The position numbers and the translations under genes were made by a program. The notes below the pieces were generated by a model. It was not told the DNA's origin and ran no database searches. It worked only from the letters and a program-made list of their open reading frames with translations. DNA of 18,134 bases from an uncultured Cytophagaceae bacterium (GTDB taxonomy: Bacteria > Bacteroidota > Bacteroidia > Cytophagales > Spirosomataceae): the NCBI GenBank assembly GCA_938008575.1, contig CALLKB010000243.1:1-18134 (forward strand). Direction: 5' to 3'. Positions 1 through 7,765 of the stretch are shown in pieces (position 1 is the stretch's first letter; each line of letters opens with the position of its first letter).

Positions 1-2444
1 TTATCGGCTACTTTATAACCTTCTAAAATGTGCGTGAACGTGTTTATTTTAAAACCATACTTTTCTGCAATGCGCATGGTTGCTGTGATTTCACTTTGCA
101 CATATGAGTGACAAGTAATGAAACGCTTTTTGTTCATGATTTCTACAAGCGCATCTAATTCTAGATCGCGTCTAGTAGCTGGGTTTTGTGCAAGTGCTGC
201 TTCATATGCTTTTGCTCTTGCAAACGCATCGTTTAACACTTGTTCTACACCCATTCTGGTGTCTGGGTAACGGTTATTACCTTGTGTAGAAGAAGTACGT
301 TTTACGTTTTCTCCAAGTGCAAATTTGATAAATGGATCTGCACCTGCAAATTTTAAACCCTCGTCGGTTGCACCCCAACGTAATTTCATTAATTGTGTCT
401 GACCACCAATGGTGTTTGCAGAACCATGTAGTATGTGTGAGGTTGTAACACCCCCACTTAATTGACGATATATATTTATGTCTTCTGGATTCATGTTGTC
501 CCCAATTCTTACTTCACTAGTTACAGATTGCGCACCTTCGTTAATGGATAGTGCAGCAATGTGTGAGTGTTCGTCAATGATACCAGCGCTTAAGTGCTTT
601 CCAGTTCCGTCAATTACTTTTGCACTTGCTTCACTAAGGTTGGTTCCTAATTTTGTTATTTTTCCGCCTTTTACTAATACGTCGGTATTTTTTAACACAC
701 CTTCTTTTTCGCTTGTCCAAACTGTAGCGTTTTTAATTAGGATTGTTTCTTGGCTTGGTAAAGTTTCATTACCAAATCCTAAAAACGGATAAGTAACCTT
801 TGCTAATGCTTTGGTAGAATCTGTCTCTTTTTTCTTTTCTGCAACGGTTGCGATTGTATTCACCAAATTTGCAGTCCAAGTTGTTTTATTTCCTTGTGCA
901 TCTGTACCGATACCAGTCCAAGTATTACCCACAATAGCACCACCCAGTCTAATTTGTTCTGCACCCCTCCCTTTTTTAGAAGGGAAACTTAATTTAACAA
1001 TTGATTCATTCACGGCTAATTTTGCAGATAAAGTATCTGTTCCAATAATAGATGCAGTTAAATCTTTTTTAACTTCTAAATTATATTCTGAATTGGTCCC
1101 GCCATTTTGAATAGAGATTTTATATTTACCAGCAAGGTTGTTCCACTCTGATGCGTTCACATCATATTTTTTTCCTTGTACCCAGTTTTCAACAATGGCT
1201 GATTTCTCTGCAAAAACCGGTCCATTTGAGATGAAGAAATTGGCAACTTTTCCTTGGTCAAGCGTTCCTACTAAATCGGAAACACCTAATAATTGTGCCG
1301 GCGTAGTCGTTAACGCCTCCAAGGCTTTTTGCTCCGACAATCCAAATTGAATGGCTTTGCGAAGGTTTGGCAAAAACGTAGTAAGGTCTTTTAATCCATT
1401 CGCTGTTAAAGCAAAAGAAATGTTTGCCTTTTCAAAAGCGGCTGGATTCGTGGGAGCTAATTCCCAATGCTTCAATTCCGCCACGTTCACAAAACGCATG
1501 TCGGTCGGGTCATCCACATCAATTGTCTGTGGAAAAGCTAGTGGCAAAATGAAGGACGCTTTCGTCGCTTTCATTTCATCGATTCGTTGGTATTCATCCC
1601 CAGAACCTTTGATGATGTATTGCACACCGAACTCGTCGCCGATTTTATCAGCGCGTAAAACATTCCATTTTTCGGTCACCGCAAAAATCTGTGGAAGGCC
1701 AGCGTTTTGATTGAATCGGTCTAAGCTTAAGTTCAAACCTTCTTGTGCAGGCTTTGATTTATACCATTGCGCATCCAAGAAATTTTGGCGAAGCAATGCA
1801 ACGCTACCCATCAAAGAGCCTGGATAATCTTGCGTAGAAGAACCTTTTTCAAAAGAGAAATGAGCGGCCGTTTTTTCTTTTAGAATAACCATATTCTCTC
1901 GGTCTTTCGCTAAAGAAACTAGGGCACTTGTTCCGCGAGAGATTCCATCAGGCTGCAAGGTAGAAACTGCACCGAATCCCAATTTGCGAAGTTCTTTCGC
2001 TTTGGATTCATTGACTGCGAAATGTTTCGCATGTTCTACTTCTGATTTTAATGCTTGATTCCAAGAGAATGGCCCTTTGGTATTGCTCAGCATTTGTGAA
2101 GGAGCGCGGTAGCTATAATTGCTAGCTGTCACAGCATCCATGCCATAATCGCTGAATGCATCCACGAAACTTGGGTAGATAAATTTGCCTTTGCATTCGA
2201 TGACAACGGCATCTTTGGGTATGGCAACCGATGTTCCAACTGCCTCAATGCGTCCTTGTTTGATAATTAGGGTCGCATTTTGCAAGGTAGTTTTGGCATC
2301 TTTTACGACTGTCGCATGTACGAAGGCATAATAACCTGCGCGTGGATTGGCGACATCATTGATGGGAAAAGTTACTTGGGCTTGAAGTCCATGCACGAGG
2401 AAAGCGAGTAGGACCCCGAGACTCCGATAGGAGAATATTTTCAT
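1..2444 (-). CDS. Exported tandem amidohydrolase (imidazolonepropionase-like), C-terminus cut by the window edge
   Basis: I translated this frame from the ATG at 2444; it stays open through 814 full codons to the window edge, so the C-terminus is missing. Residues 1-23 form a signal peptide (basic start, hydrophobic core, QAQ end). Residues about 35-430 resemble an amidohydrolase fold, but the metal-binding HxH after the first barrel strand is replaced: the segment reads VDAFSD (residues 94-99). A linker at about 430-560 leads to a second amidohydrolase domain with an intact HxH (H626, H628 in IDEHSH) and further candidate metal-ligand histidines at H779 (TCHS) and H805 (FTHI). Double-domain proteins of roughly 1000 residues are common in Bacteroidota, so perhaps 200 residues lie outside. 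Periplasmic hydrolysis of an amide, peptide or cyclic imide is expected from the family; the substrate is unknown. It is divergent from the esterase gene at 2600. Confidence 0.88.
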   Translation of the reverse strand, partial: MKIFSYRSLGVLLAFLVHGLQAQVTFPINDVANPRAGYYAFVHATVVKDAKTTLQNATLIIKQGRIEAVGTSVAIPKDAVVIECKGKFIYPSFVDAFSDYGMDAVTASNYSYRAPSQMLSNTKGPFSWNQALKSEVEHAKHFAVNESKAKELRKLGFGAVSTLQPDGISRGTSALVSLAKDRENMVILKEKTAAHFSFEKGSSTQDYPGSLMGSVALLRQNFLDAQWYKSKPAQEGLNLSLDRFNQNAGLPQIFAVTEKWNVLRADKIGDEFGVQYIIKGSGDEYQRIDEMKATKASFILPLAFPQTIDVDDPTDMRFVNVAELKHWELAPTNPAAFEKANISFALTANGLKDLTTFLPNLRKAIQFGLSEQKALEALTTTPAQLLGVSDLVGTLDQGKVANFFISNGPVFAEKSAIVENWVQGKKYDVNASEWNNLAGKYKISIQNGGTNSEYNLEVKKDLTASIIGTDTLSAKLAVNESIVKLSFPSKKGRGAEQIRLGGAIVGNTWTGIGTDAQGNKTTWTANLVNTIATVAEKKKETDSTKALAKVTYPFLGFGNETLPSQETILIKNATVWTSEKEGVLKNTDVLVKGGKITKLGTNLSEASAKVIDGTGKHLSAGIIDEHSHIAALSINEGAQSVTSEVRIGDNMNPEDINIYRQLSGGVTTSHILHGSANTIGGQTQLMKLRWGATDEGLKFAGADPFIKFALGENVKRTSSTQGNNRYPDTRMGVEQVLNDAFARAKAYEAALAQNPATRRDLELDALVEIMNKKRFITCHSYVQSEITATMRIAEKYGFKINTFTHILEGYKVAD

Positions 2445-2599
2445 AGGTATGCTTTATTGATGAACAGACAAGTTAGTTAAATTTTCAATATTTCGCTCCA
2501 TCTTGTTGTGAGCGGCGATATTCATTCTTCAATTATTATTAATACCCGATTTATTGTAAATTGTGGGCGAAAAGAAACACCTTCATTTAAAGGACAGCT
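2445..2599. other. Divergent intergenic region, 155 nt
   Basis: This AT-rich gap separates the starts of the amidohydrolase (-) and the esterase (+), so it must hold both promoters. I looked for the Bacteroidota pattern TTG-N19-21-TAnnTTTG on both strands and found only imperfect candidates (for example TAACTTG read on the minus strand and TAAATTG on the plus strand), none with a partner -33 box at the right distance. No strong hairpin or repeat was seen. Confidence 0.5.
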
Positions 2600-4366
2600 A
2601 TGCTTCGTAAATTATTGCCATTTTGTGTTTTCCTATTTTTCGGAACGACGAATATTTCTGCGCAGCAAATTGGTGACTTTTCTTTTTCAGCCTTGCCGCA
2701 AGATTTTCAGCTATATCCAAGAAAATCAACCAATGAAGCGACAATTTCGATTGTCGGCAAGTCAACTAAAAACACTTATTCTGACATAGGCTTTTTTCTG
2801 TTACGAAATGGAAAATTGGCAGCTCAATCAAAACAAAAATTAACATTTTCTGGTAACTCGGCGCCATTTACGCAGAAATTTCAAATTAAAGCTGAGCTAG
2901 CAGAATATGGCGTTGAGGTATATGCATATACGGGGAAAGATTCAACCAAAATCACATCGAGGACTAATTTAGTCGCAGGTGATGTATATTTTGTTACTGG
3001 GCAATCCAATGCATGGACTGGGGGGATTGACGAAACGGTTTATATGAAAGAGTGGGTTCGCTCATTTGGCCTGGTTCAGCCACCCAATAATTATGGGCCC
3101 TATAATAAAGCAGATACATTATGGTCAGTTCCAAACGATGTTTCGACGAAACAAGTCAATCGTATAGGACCATTTGCCGCAGAAATGGCCAGGTTAATTA
3201 TTGAATCCGAAAACATCCCGGTTGCCATGATCAATTCTGGCGCAGGCGGAAGTTACATAGACTTTCACCTACAATTAGATGGTAAAATAGATGGTAATAT
3301 CGATGGGGGTAATATCATGTATTACAAAGCACTGAAGTCGGGTGTCCTAAATGATGTAAAAGGAATCATATACCGGCAAGGAGAAAATGAAACGGCGGAA
3401 AAGGATGCAGCATTACTTTGGTCGGGGAAACTCAACCAGTTATTGGCTAAATACAAGCAGTTTTTCCCATCGGTGCAGTATGTATTCGCGCCACAATTAA
3501 ACGTGTATGAATTCACCTGTTCTGAGGCTTCAAAATTGCGTGAAACAGTAAGACAATTACATACGAGTAATCCGTATGTCAAGTCTTTTGCAACGGTTGG
3601 GACCGTTGGGTTTGACCGACTTCATTATTCGATTAAAGGATACCAGCAAACGGCACTCGAGCAATTTAGATTAATCTCGAAATACATCTATAAAAAAACA
3701 TATAGTCCACAGATTGAAAGCCCTAACATTAAGCGTGCATATTTTGAGTCTGAGCAAACAAGAAATAAGCTCTTTTTGGAATTTGATGAAGGTCAAGAGA
3801 TCAGTATTACGCAGGATACCACGATCATAGATAATCAAGGGAACCGTGTAACGAGAAAATTAGCCAAAAATTTCTTTTGGGATTCCATCAATATGGGTTC
3901 ATTTGAGCCCTACATTAAATCGATTGAGGCGACTGAAAACAAAGTTGTTATTACATTTACACAAGACTACTTGGGTAATGTGATCGGATACTTACCTGAT
4001 TATAACCGCGATTTTATTGGCGGGAAAAGCGAATTTGCATTCCAAGGCCCCTTCATCAAAAATAAGTTAGGAATGCGTGCTTTCGCATTTTCCGCTTTTC
4101 CTGTTATTTCGTTGGATAAGTTAAATTTTGATTTTAATTGTACCCCGAACCCAAGCACTGATCAGGTAGAACTATCGTGGGAAAACCCTGCGAATGGCGA
4201 ATTGGAAATTTATGATATGGCCGGTAAAATGGTTTATCGAAATGCACTGACGAAGGCTAAATATCTAGCAATCAATACGAGCACCTGGATTTCGGCTAAT
4301 TACTTCGTCTCGTTCAAATCAAACACAGGAAGAACTTATAGCAAACGTTTGGTTGTGTTACATTAA
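2600..4366 (+). CDS. SASA/SGNH-type (sialate O-acetylesterase-like) esterase with T9SS C-terminal sorting domain
   Basis: This is a 588-residue secreted protein. Residues 1-22 are a signal peptide ending SAQ. An N-terminal beta-rich domain runs to about residue 120. The esterase core begins at GDVYFVTGQSN, where Ser136 in the GQSN motif is the predicted nucleophile; Asp339 and His342 in DRLHYSIKGYQ form the DxxH that completes the catalytic set in this family. Residues about 510-588 (from the CTPNPS segment through YDMAGK and YFVSF to the C-terminus) have the form of a type A T9SS (por) sorting domain, so the protein is probably exported across the outer membrane and released or attached to the surface. 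The family removes acetyl groups from sugars such as sialic acid or xylan; the substrate here is not readable. The start is the ATG directly before the signal peptide. The stop overlaps the tail of the converging GNAT gene by 9 nt. Confidence 0.88.
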   Translation: MLRKLLPFCVFLFFGTTNISAQQIGDFSFSALPQDFQLYPRKSTNEATISIVGKSTKNTYSDIGFFLLRNGKLAAQSKQKLTFSGNSAPFTQKFQIKAELAEYGVEVYAYTGKDSTKITSRTNLVAGDVYFVTGQSNAWTGGIDETVYMKEWVRSFGLVQPPNNYGPYNKADTLWSVPNDVSTKQVNRIGPFAAEMARLIIESENIPVAMINSGAGGSYIDFHLQLDGKIDGNIDGGNIMYYKALKSGVLNDVKGIIYRQGENETAEKDAALLWSGKLNQLLAKYKQFFPSVQYVFAPQLNVYEFTCSEASKLRETVRQLHTSNPYVKSFATVGTVGFDRLHYSIKGYQQTALEQFRLISKYIYKKTYSPQIESPNIKRAYFESEQTRNKLFLEFDEGQEISITQDTTIIDNQGNRVTRKLAKNFFWDSINMGSFEPYIKSIEATENKVVITFTQDYLGNVIGYLPDYNRDFIGGKSEFAFQGPFIKNKLGMRAFAFSAFPVISLDKLNFDFNCTPNPSTDQVELSWENPANGELEIYDMAGKMVYRNALTKAKYLAINTSTWISANYFVSFKSNTGRTYSKRLVVLH

Positions 4367-4768
4367 TTCCTCTCCTGGAGCTAGTGTATAACAATGTTCA
4401 TGATGCTGCATGCCGATTTTCGGATAATAGCCCTCGGCGGCAGGTGCAGCTAATAGAATAATCTTGGCTTTAGGTATCGCTTTTTGTACCTCACGAATAA
4501 GTTGTTTCCCAATTCCTTGATTTTGGTAAGCTTCGTCTACCGCTAGGTCCGACAAGTAGGATGTAAAAACAAAATCAGTCATTACGCGAGCCAAACCCAC
4601 GAGTTTCACCCCTTCATAAGCCCCTACATAGACATTCCCATGGCTAAACATTTGTTCCATGGCCGCTATATCATGTAAGGGCCGGCGCTCACCTAAGGTA
4701 GATCGCTGCAAAATGTCGATGAAATGGGAGGCCGTGATGGGTGGATTAACTTGATAAGTGATGGACAT
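4358..4768 (-). CDS. GNAT family N-acetyltransferase
   Basis: This small single-domain acetyltransferase (136 residues from the ATG at 4768) has the acetyl-CoA pyrophosphate-binding loop QNQGIGK at residues 82-88, preceded by the beta-4 strand segment SDLAVDEAY and followed by a helix. The C-terminal EGYYPKIGMQ segment matches the usual GNAT ending (xxFYxxxGF-like). A TTG start at 4792 would add eight residues, but that TTG is the last part of a perfect TAnnTTTG -7 promoter box, so I prefer the ATG. The acceptor substrate is unknown; the family acetylates amines of small molecules or protein N-termini in the cytoplasm. The gene converges on the esterase, with the two stop regions overlapping by 9 nt, so any terminator must lie inside coding sequence. 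Confidence 0.87.
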   Translation of the reverse strand: MSITYQVNPPITASHFIDILQRSTLGERRPLHDIAAMEQMFSHGNVYVGAYEGVKLVGLARVMTDFVFTSYLSDLAVDEAYQNQGIGKQLIREVQKAIPKAKIILLAAPAAEGYYPKIGMQHHEHCYTLAPGEELM

Positions 4769-4789
4769 CGCAAAAGGAATTAAGTGAGT

Positions 4790-4797
4790 CAAATTTA
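4790..4797 (-). promoter_or_regulatory. Candidate -7 box (TAAATTTG) for the GNAT gene
   Basis: Read on the minus strand this is a perfect match to the Bacteroidota -7 consensus TAnnTTTG. It lies 21 nt upstream of the chosen ATG (4768), which would give a very short 5' leader. The -33 region is weak (CTGTG at about the right distance), so I hold this only moderately. It argues against the upstream TTG start for the gene. Confidence 0.45.
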
Positions 4798-4857
4798 ATT
4801 TATTTTCTCATTTCAGCACAGAGAACTTATCTTTACAACGAATTAAAATCCGCCTTC

Positions 4858-5478
4858 ATGACACAATTGCTAAAACCTTTAATCGAACAAATTACGAAAG
4901 ACCCCTTTGTCCATGCGCAATGGTTAAATACACTATCGTTTATGGAGAATACTGGAGCAAAAAAAATATCCCGTTTTGAGTCTAAGACAGATGTGAGTTT
5001 GCTCATCCTAAAACATGCCGCAGAGGAACATCGCCATGCATATTATTTAAAGAAGCAGATTTCGAAATTAGCTACCAAAGGCTTTGAAAATTATGATGAC
5101 GCATGGTTAATCAGCCCTCAAACATCGAAATATTATTTAGATATGTTAGATGTCTGGGTAAGTAAATACATCAAAAAAACCTTGGGTTTAAGTGGGTATG
5201 AGCTAAAATGGGCTTCCTACCTTTTAGTTACTTATGCCATCGAAGTACGCGCAGATGAATTGTATCCTATTTATCAAGATATTTTAACGGCCCAACAATC
5301 CAAAATCCAGGTGAAATCAATCATTGTGGAAGAGGTAGGTCATTTGAATGAGATGAAGGCGCAGTTGGCGGAATTCTCCCCCGACTGGGAAACACATGCC
5401 GCGGTGGCCTGTGACTTAGAAAACAAATTATTTCAAGCCTGGATTCAGAGCTTGGCTACATTATATCCTTTAAACTAA
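4858..5478 (+). CDS. Ferritin-like di-iron protein of unknown function
   Basis: This 206-residue protein is predicted all-helical, with no signal peptide. It carries the ligand layout of a four-helix-bundle di-iron carboxylate site: Glu30 (helix 1), Glu57-x-x-His60 (helix 2, in AAEEHRHAYY), Glu129 (helix 3, in YAIEVRADELY; Glu134 is also possible) and Glu159-x-x-His162 (helix 4, in VEEVGHLNEM). The helix 1-2 and helix 3-4 spacings (27 and 30 residues) are nearly symmetrical, as in ferritin-like proteins. I cannot assign a named family. Oxygenase, oxidase, MiaE-like hydroxylase and iron storage roles are all open, though the size and sequence do not resemble classic ferritin. The lactonase ATG follows the stop after only 6 nt, so the two are almost certainly co-transcribed. 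Upstream, TATCTTTA near 4833 is a one-mismatch -7 box without a good -33 partner. Confidence 0.75.
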   Translation: MTQLLKPLIEQITKDPFVHAQWLNTLSFMENTGAKKISRFESKTDVSLLILKHAAEEHRHAYYLKKQISKLATKGFENYDDAWLISPQTSKYYLDMLDVWVSKYIKKTLGLSGYELKWASYLLVTYAIEVRADELYPIYQDILTAQQSKIQVKSIIVEEVGHLNEMKAQLAEFSPDWETHAAVACDLENKLFQAWIQSLATLYPLN

Positions 5479-5484
5479 TTGGCT

Positions 5485-6549
5485 ATGTTGGTATTCATTC
5501 ACACCTTGATTTCATTGTTTAGCACACCCGCAGACACATTGTTAGTGGGCTCCTACACCCAGCAAGGAAATCCGGGCATTGCATTTATGGATACCAAAAC
5601 CAAACAGGTGTTAGAATCCTTGGACGTTCCGCAGGCGTCGTATCAGTACATGACGCCCGACAAGCAATACTTATTTTCGGTTTCCGAGCAAGTGAACAAT
5701 GCGGGTGCTGTACATAGTTTCAAGAAAAATAAGCAGGGCAAATGGGAATTTGTCAATCAGCAATTGACTGAAGGAGATGCACCCTGCCACATCAATTTTC
5801 GGAAGAAAAGCCAAACACTTTACACGGCCAATTACATGGGAGGTAGTGTGTCGGTGTTTCAAACAAAGGAGGGGGAAATTAGTGCCATGAGCCAAAAATT
5901 GGAGTATTTTGGCAAGGGAATTTATCCCCAACAAAGCGAATCCCATGCGCACATGGTTGTATTATCCGCCAAAGAAGATCAATTACATGTCTCGGATTTG
6001 GGCGCAGATAAAATTTACCATTATGCCATTCGTCCGGATGGATTATTGGAGACAAAATACAGCATCACGCAATTCCCGGCAGGAACGGGTCCGCGGCATT
6101 TTGTTTTTTCTACCGACGAAAAATTTGTGTACATCGTGGGAGAATTGAGCGGAACGGTTGATGTTTATGCAGTCCAAAACGGACAATGGACAGCCGTTCA
6201 GCGTGAGACCATTGATTTTTCCAAAGGAGCTGGGCCCAAAGCAAGCGCTGATATTCACATCTCGCCAAATGGCAAATGGCTAATCGCTTCGAATCGCATT
6301 ACTCATAATTCCTTGGTTGTGTTTCGCATTGAGGCTTCTGGTAGAATAAGTTTTGCACGTGAAATTCTGGTAGGGAAAGTTCCTCGCAACTTCAAATTTG
6401 ACAGATCAGGTAAAAAGATATTTGTTGCTTGTAAAGATGAAAACCGAATTCAGCAATTTTCATTCAACCCGGAAACCGGTGAGATGGCTGATTTACAAGC
6501 GGATATTGAGGTGAAGAGTCCGGTGGCGCTATTGGACATTAGACTTTAG
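5485..6549 (+). CDS. Lactonase family beta-propeller protein (6-phosphogluconolactonase-like)
   Basis: This 354-residue protein belongs to the seven-bladed propeller lactonase family (the YbhE/Pgl type). Visible family hallmarks are GSYTQ near the N-terminus, PCHINF at about 100-105, SHAHMV at 153-158, GPRHFVFS at 202-209, an ADIHISPNGKWLIASNR blade at about 255-271 and PRNFKFDRSGKKIFVA near 300. It begins with a short hydrophobic stretch followed by STPA, which looks like a signal peptide and suggests export, unlike the cytoplasmic E. coli enzyme (331 residues). A TTG immediately after the upstream stop would add two residues; I chose the ATG at 5485. The family hydrolyses sugar lactones such as 6-phosphogluconolactone, but many exported Bacteroidota members have no tested substrate. 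It is the second gene of a unit with the ferritin-like protein. Confidence 0.87.
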   Translation: MLVFIHTLISLFSTPADTLLVGSYTQQGNPGIAFMDTKTKQVLESLDVPQASYQYMTPDKQYLFSVSEQVNNAGAVHSFKKNKQGKWEFVNQQLTEGDAPCHINFRKKSQTLYTANYMGGSVSVFQTKEGEISAMSQKLEYFGKGIYPQQSESHAHMVVLSAKEDQLHVSDLGADKIYHYAIRPDGLLETKYSITQFPAGTGPRHFVFSTDEKFVYIVGELSGTVDVYAVQNGQWTAVQRETIDFSKGAGPKASADIHISPNGKWLIASNRITHNSLVVFRIEASGRISFAREILVGKVPRNFKFDRSGKKIFVACKDENRIQQFSFNPETGEMADLQADIEVKSPVALLDIRL

Positions 6550-6577
6550 TTAAGAGTTAAGAACTAAGAGGTAAGAG
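6550..6577 (+). repeat. Four tandem 7-bp repeats, consensus NTAAGAG
   Basis: Directly after the lactonase stop the sequence reads TTAAGAG, TTAAGAA, CTAAGAG, GTAAGAG: four adjacent heptamers. Because 7 is not a multiple of 3, the TAA inside each unit falls in successive reading frames. Related heptamers recur at 6628-6655 and, inverted, at about 6783-6807. Confidence 0.7.
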
Positions 6578-6612
6578 ATGAAACTATACTTGTGACGCGA
6601 TGCCTCATTTTA

Positions 6613-6655
6613 GACGTTGGACGTTAGTTTAGAGGTAAGAGTTTAGAAGTAAAAT
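6613..6655 (+). repeat. Second heptamer cluster (GACGTTN x2, then TTTAGAN/GTAARAN x2)
   Basis: GACGTTG and GACGTTA (6613-6626) are adjacent heptamers. After one base follow TTTAGAG, GTAAGAG, TTTAGAA and GTAAAAT (6628-6655). The 7-bp period is the same as at 6550-6577, so the spacer appears to be built from decayed copies of a few related heptamers. Confidence 0.6.
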
Positions 6656-6718
6656 GTAGCGCGAGAATTATTGCAACTACCTAAAAATTACCTTGGGACT
6701 CTTCTTAGAAATTAAATG

Positions 6719-6798
6719 AAGAACGAAGAGTTAATAATTATCAAGGAGCAATATTGAAATAGGATGCTACTCAGTTTACCCCTTAACTCTTCGTTCTT
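6719..6798. repeat. 16-bp perfect inverted repeat between converging genes (possible bidirectional terminator)
   Basis: The left arm at 6719-6734 (AAGAACGAAGAGTTAA) is exactly complementary to the right arm at 6783-6798, with a 48-nt loop. The right arm starts 10 nt beyond the PorP/SprF stop on the minus strand. Read on the minus strand, the right arm and its flank are again made of heptamers (TTAAGAG, ATAAGAA, CGAAGAG, TTAAGG), so the arms are inverted copies of the heptamer family above. There is no GC-rich core and no clean U-tract, so classical intrinsic termination is doubtful. The rest of the 258-nt gap shows no gene. Confidence 0.6.
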
Positions 6799-6807
6799 AT
6801 CTCTTAA

Positions 6808-7734
6808 TTATTTTACTAATGAATATCTTAGTGCAATCTCATGCGACTGCAAACTCATCTTGCTCATCGCCGAGGTAGGCATCTCATATACATAACCTAT
6901 ATAAATCTTCTTAGTGGCTTGAACGCCCAAACGAACGCCCCAACTGTCTAGGTGGCGGTAGTTGAATCCCACATCAAAACGATCATGCAGATGTGCATAT
7001 ACGTTGGCATCCCAACTCAACGGAACATCTTTCGCGCTGCGGAATAAGGCTGAAGGATATATACTCACATGGTCGTTCAACTTCAATTTCGTTCCAATCA
7101 TCGTGTAGAAGTAGGCAACATCTTTATAAGAACCACTTCCTAAATCATATTTAAACAAACGAGGTTGCGATAAGCTGACAAAAAAGCCATCTCCTTTGTT
7201 AATTTTCAAGCCCCATCCTGTGTTAAACATCAAACCCGTCGAGCGACTGCCACTGAATAAGGCATCCCCGTCGTGAACTAAAGACAATCCGGAAAAGTCC
7301 AAACTCAAGTTTGATAAGCCTGCACGGATACCCCCTGAAAAACGCCATTGATCGTTTAAGCGGATATGATAAGCATAATCCCCACTAAGCGCTGTTACCT
7401 TCACAGGACCTGCTTGATCGTACATAGCATTGAAGCCAATGCCACTTTGTTGCTTGAATTTAAAATCTCCTGAAATTGCATAAGTTACCGGAGCGCCTTC
7501 CACACCAACCCATTGCTGGCGGTTGATGACCGTAATATCACTCACAGAATCGCTCCCCACATGAGTTGGAGATAAAATCTGTGGATTCAAGCGGTAAGAT
7601 GAATACATCGACTCCACTTGTGCCATACTTGTTTGAGCAGTTAAGGTCAACAAAACAAGGGAAACAAGGGTCAAAAGACCCTTGGTCCACTTAAATTGAT
7701 CTACTCTCTGATTAAAATTTATATTTGCTTTCAT
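6808..7734 (-). CDS. PorP/SprF family type IX secretion membrane protein
   Basis: This 308-residue protein has a signal peptide (hydrophobic core at about 19-33, ending TSMAQ). It then shows the family start, in which the usual short YxxNPxxxNPA-like stretch appears as MYSSYRLNPQILSPTHVG, and the diagnostic INRQQWVGVEGAPVT at about 70-84. The rest is alternating strands ending in an aromatic-containing strand (IALRYSLVK), as in an outer-membrane beta-barrel. In Bacteroidota, PorP/SprF proteins accompany adhesins with gliding-motility type (CHU_C, type B) C-terminal domains and are needed for their secretion or surface attachment. Its neighbour is exactly such an adhesin, 31 nt upstream on the same strand, so the two form an operon. 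I call the family, not a specific orthologue. Confidence 0.92.
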   Translation of the reverse strand: MKANINFNQRVDQFKWTKGLLTLVSLVLLTLTAQTSMAQVESMYSSYRLNPQILSPTHVGSDSVSDITVINRQQWVGVEGAPVTYAISGDFKFKQQSGIGFNAMYDQAGPVKVTALSGDYAYHIRLNDQWRFSGGIRAGLSNLSLDFSGLSLVHDGDALFSGSRSTGLMFNTGWGLKINKGDGFFVSLSQPRLFKYDLGSGSYKDVAYFYTMIGTKLKLNDHVSIYPSALFRSAKDVPLSWDANVYAHLHDRFDVGFNYRHLDSWGVRLGVQATKKIYIGYVYEMPTSAMSKMSLQSHEIALRYSLVK

Positions 7735-7765
7735 GCTATTGCTTGTTCTTAATGTGATCCGACGA

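Noticed and set aside
478..1710. Several plus-strand open frames of 70-119 codons
   Set aside because: They lie antisense to a continuous, well-conserved amidohydrolase frame and look like no protein family.
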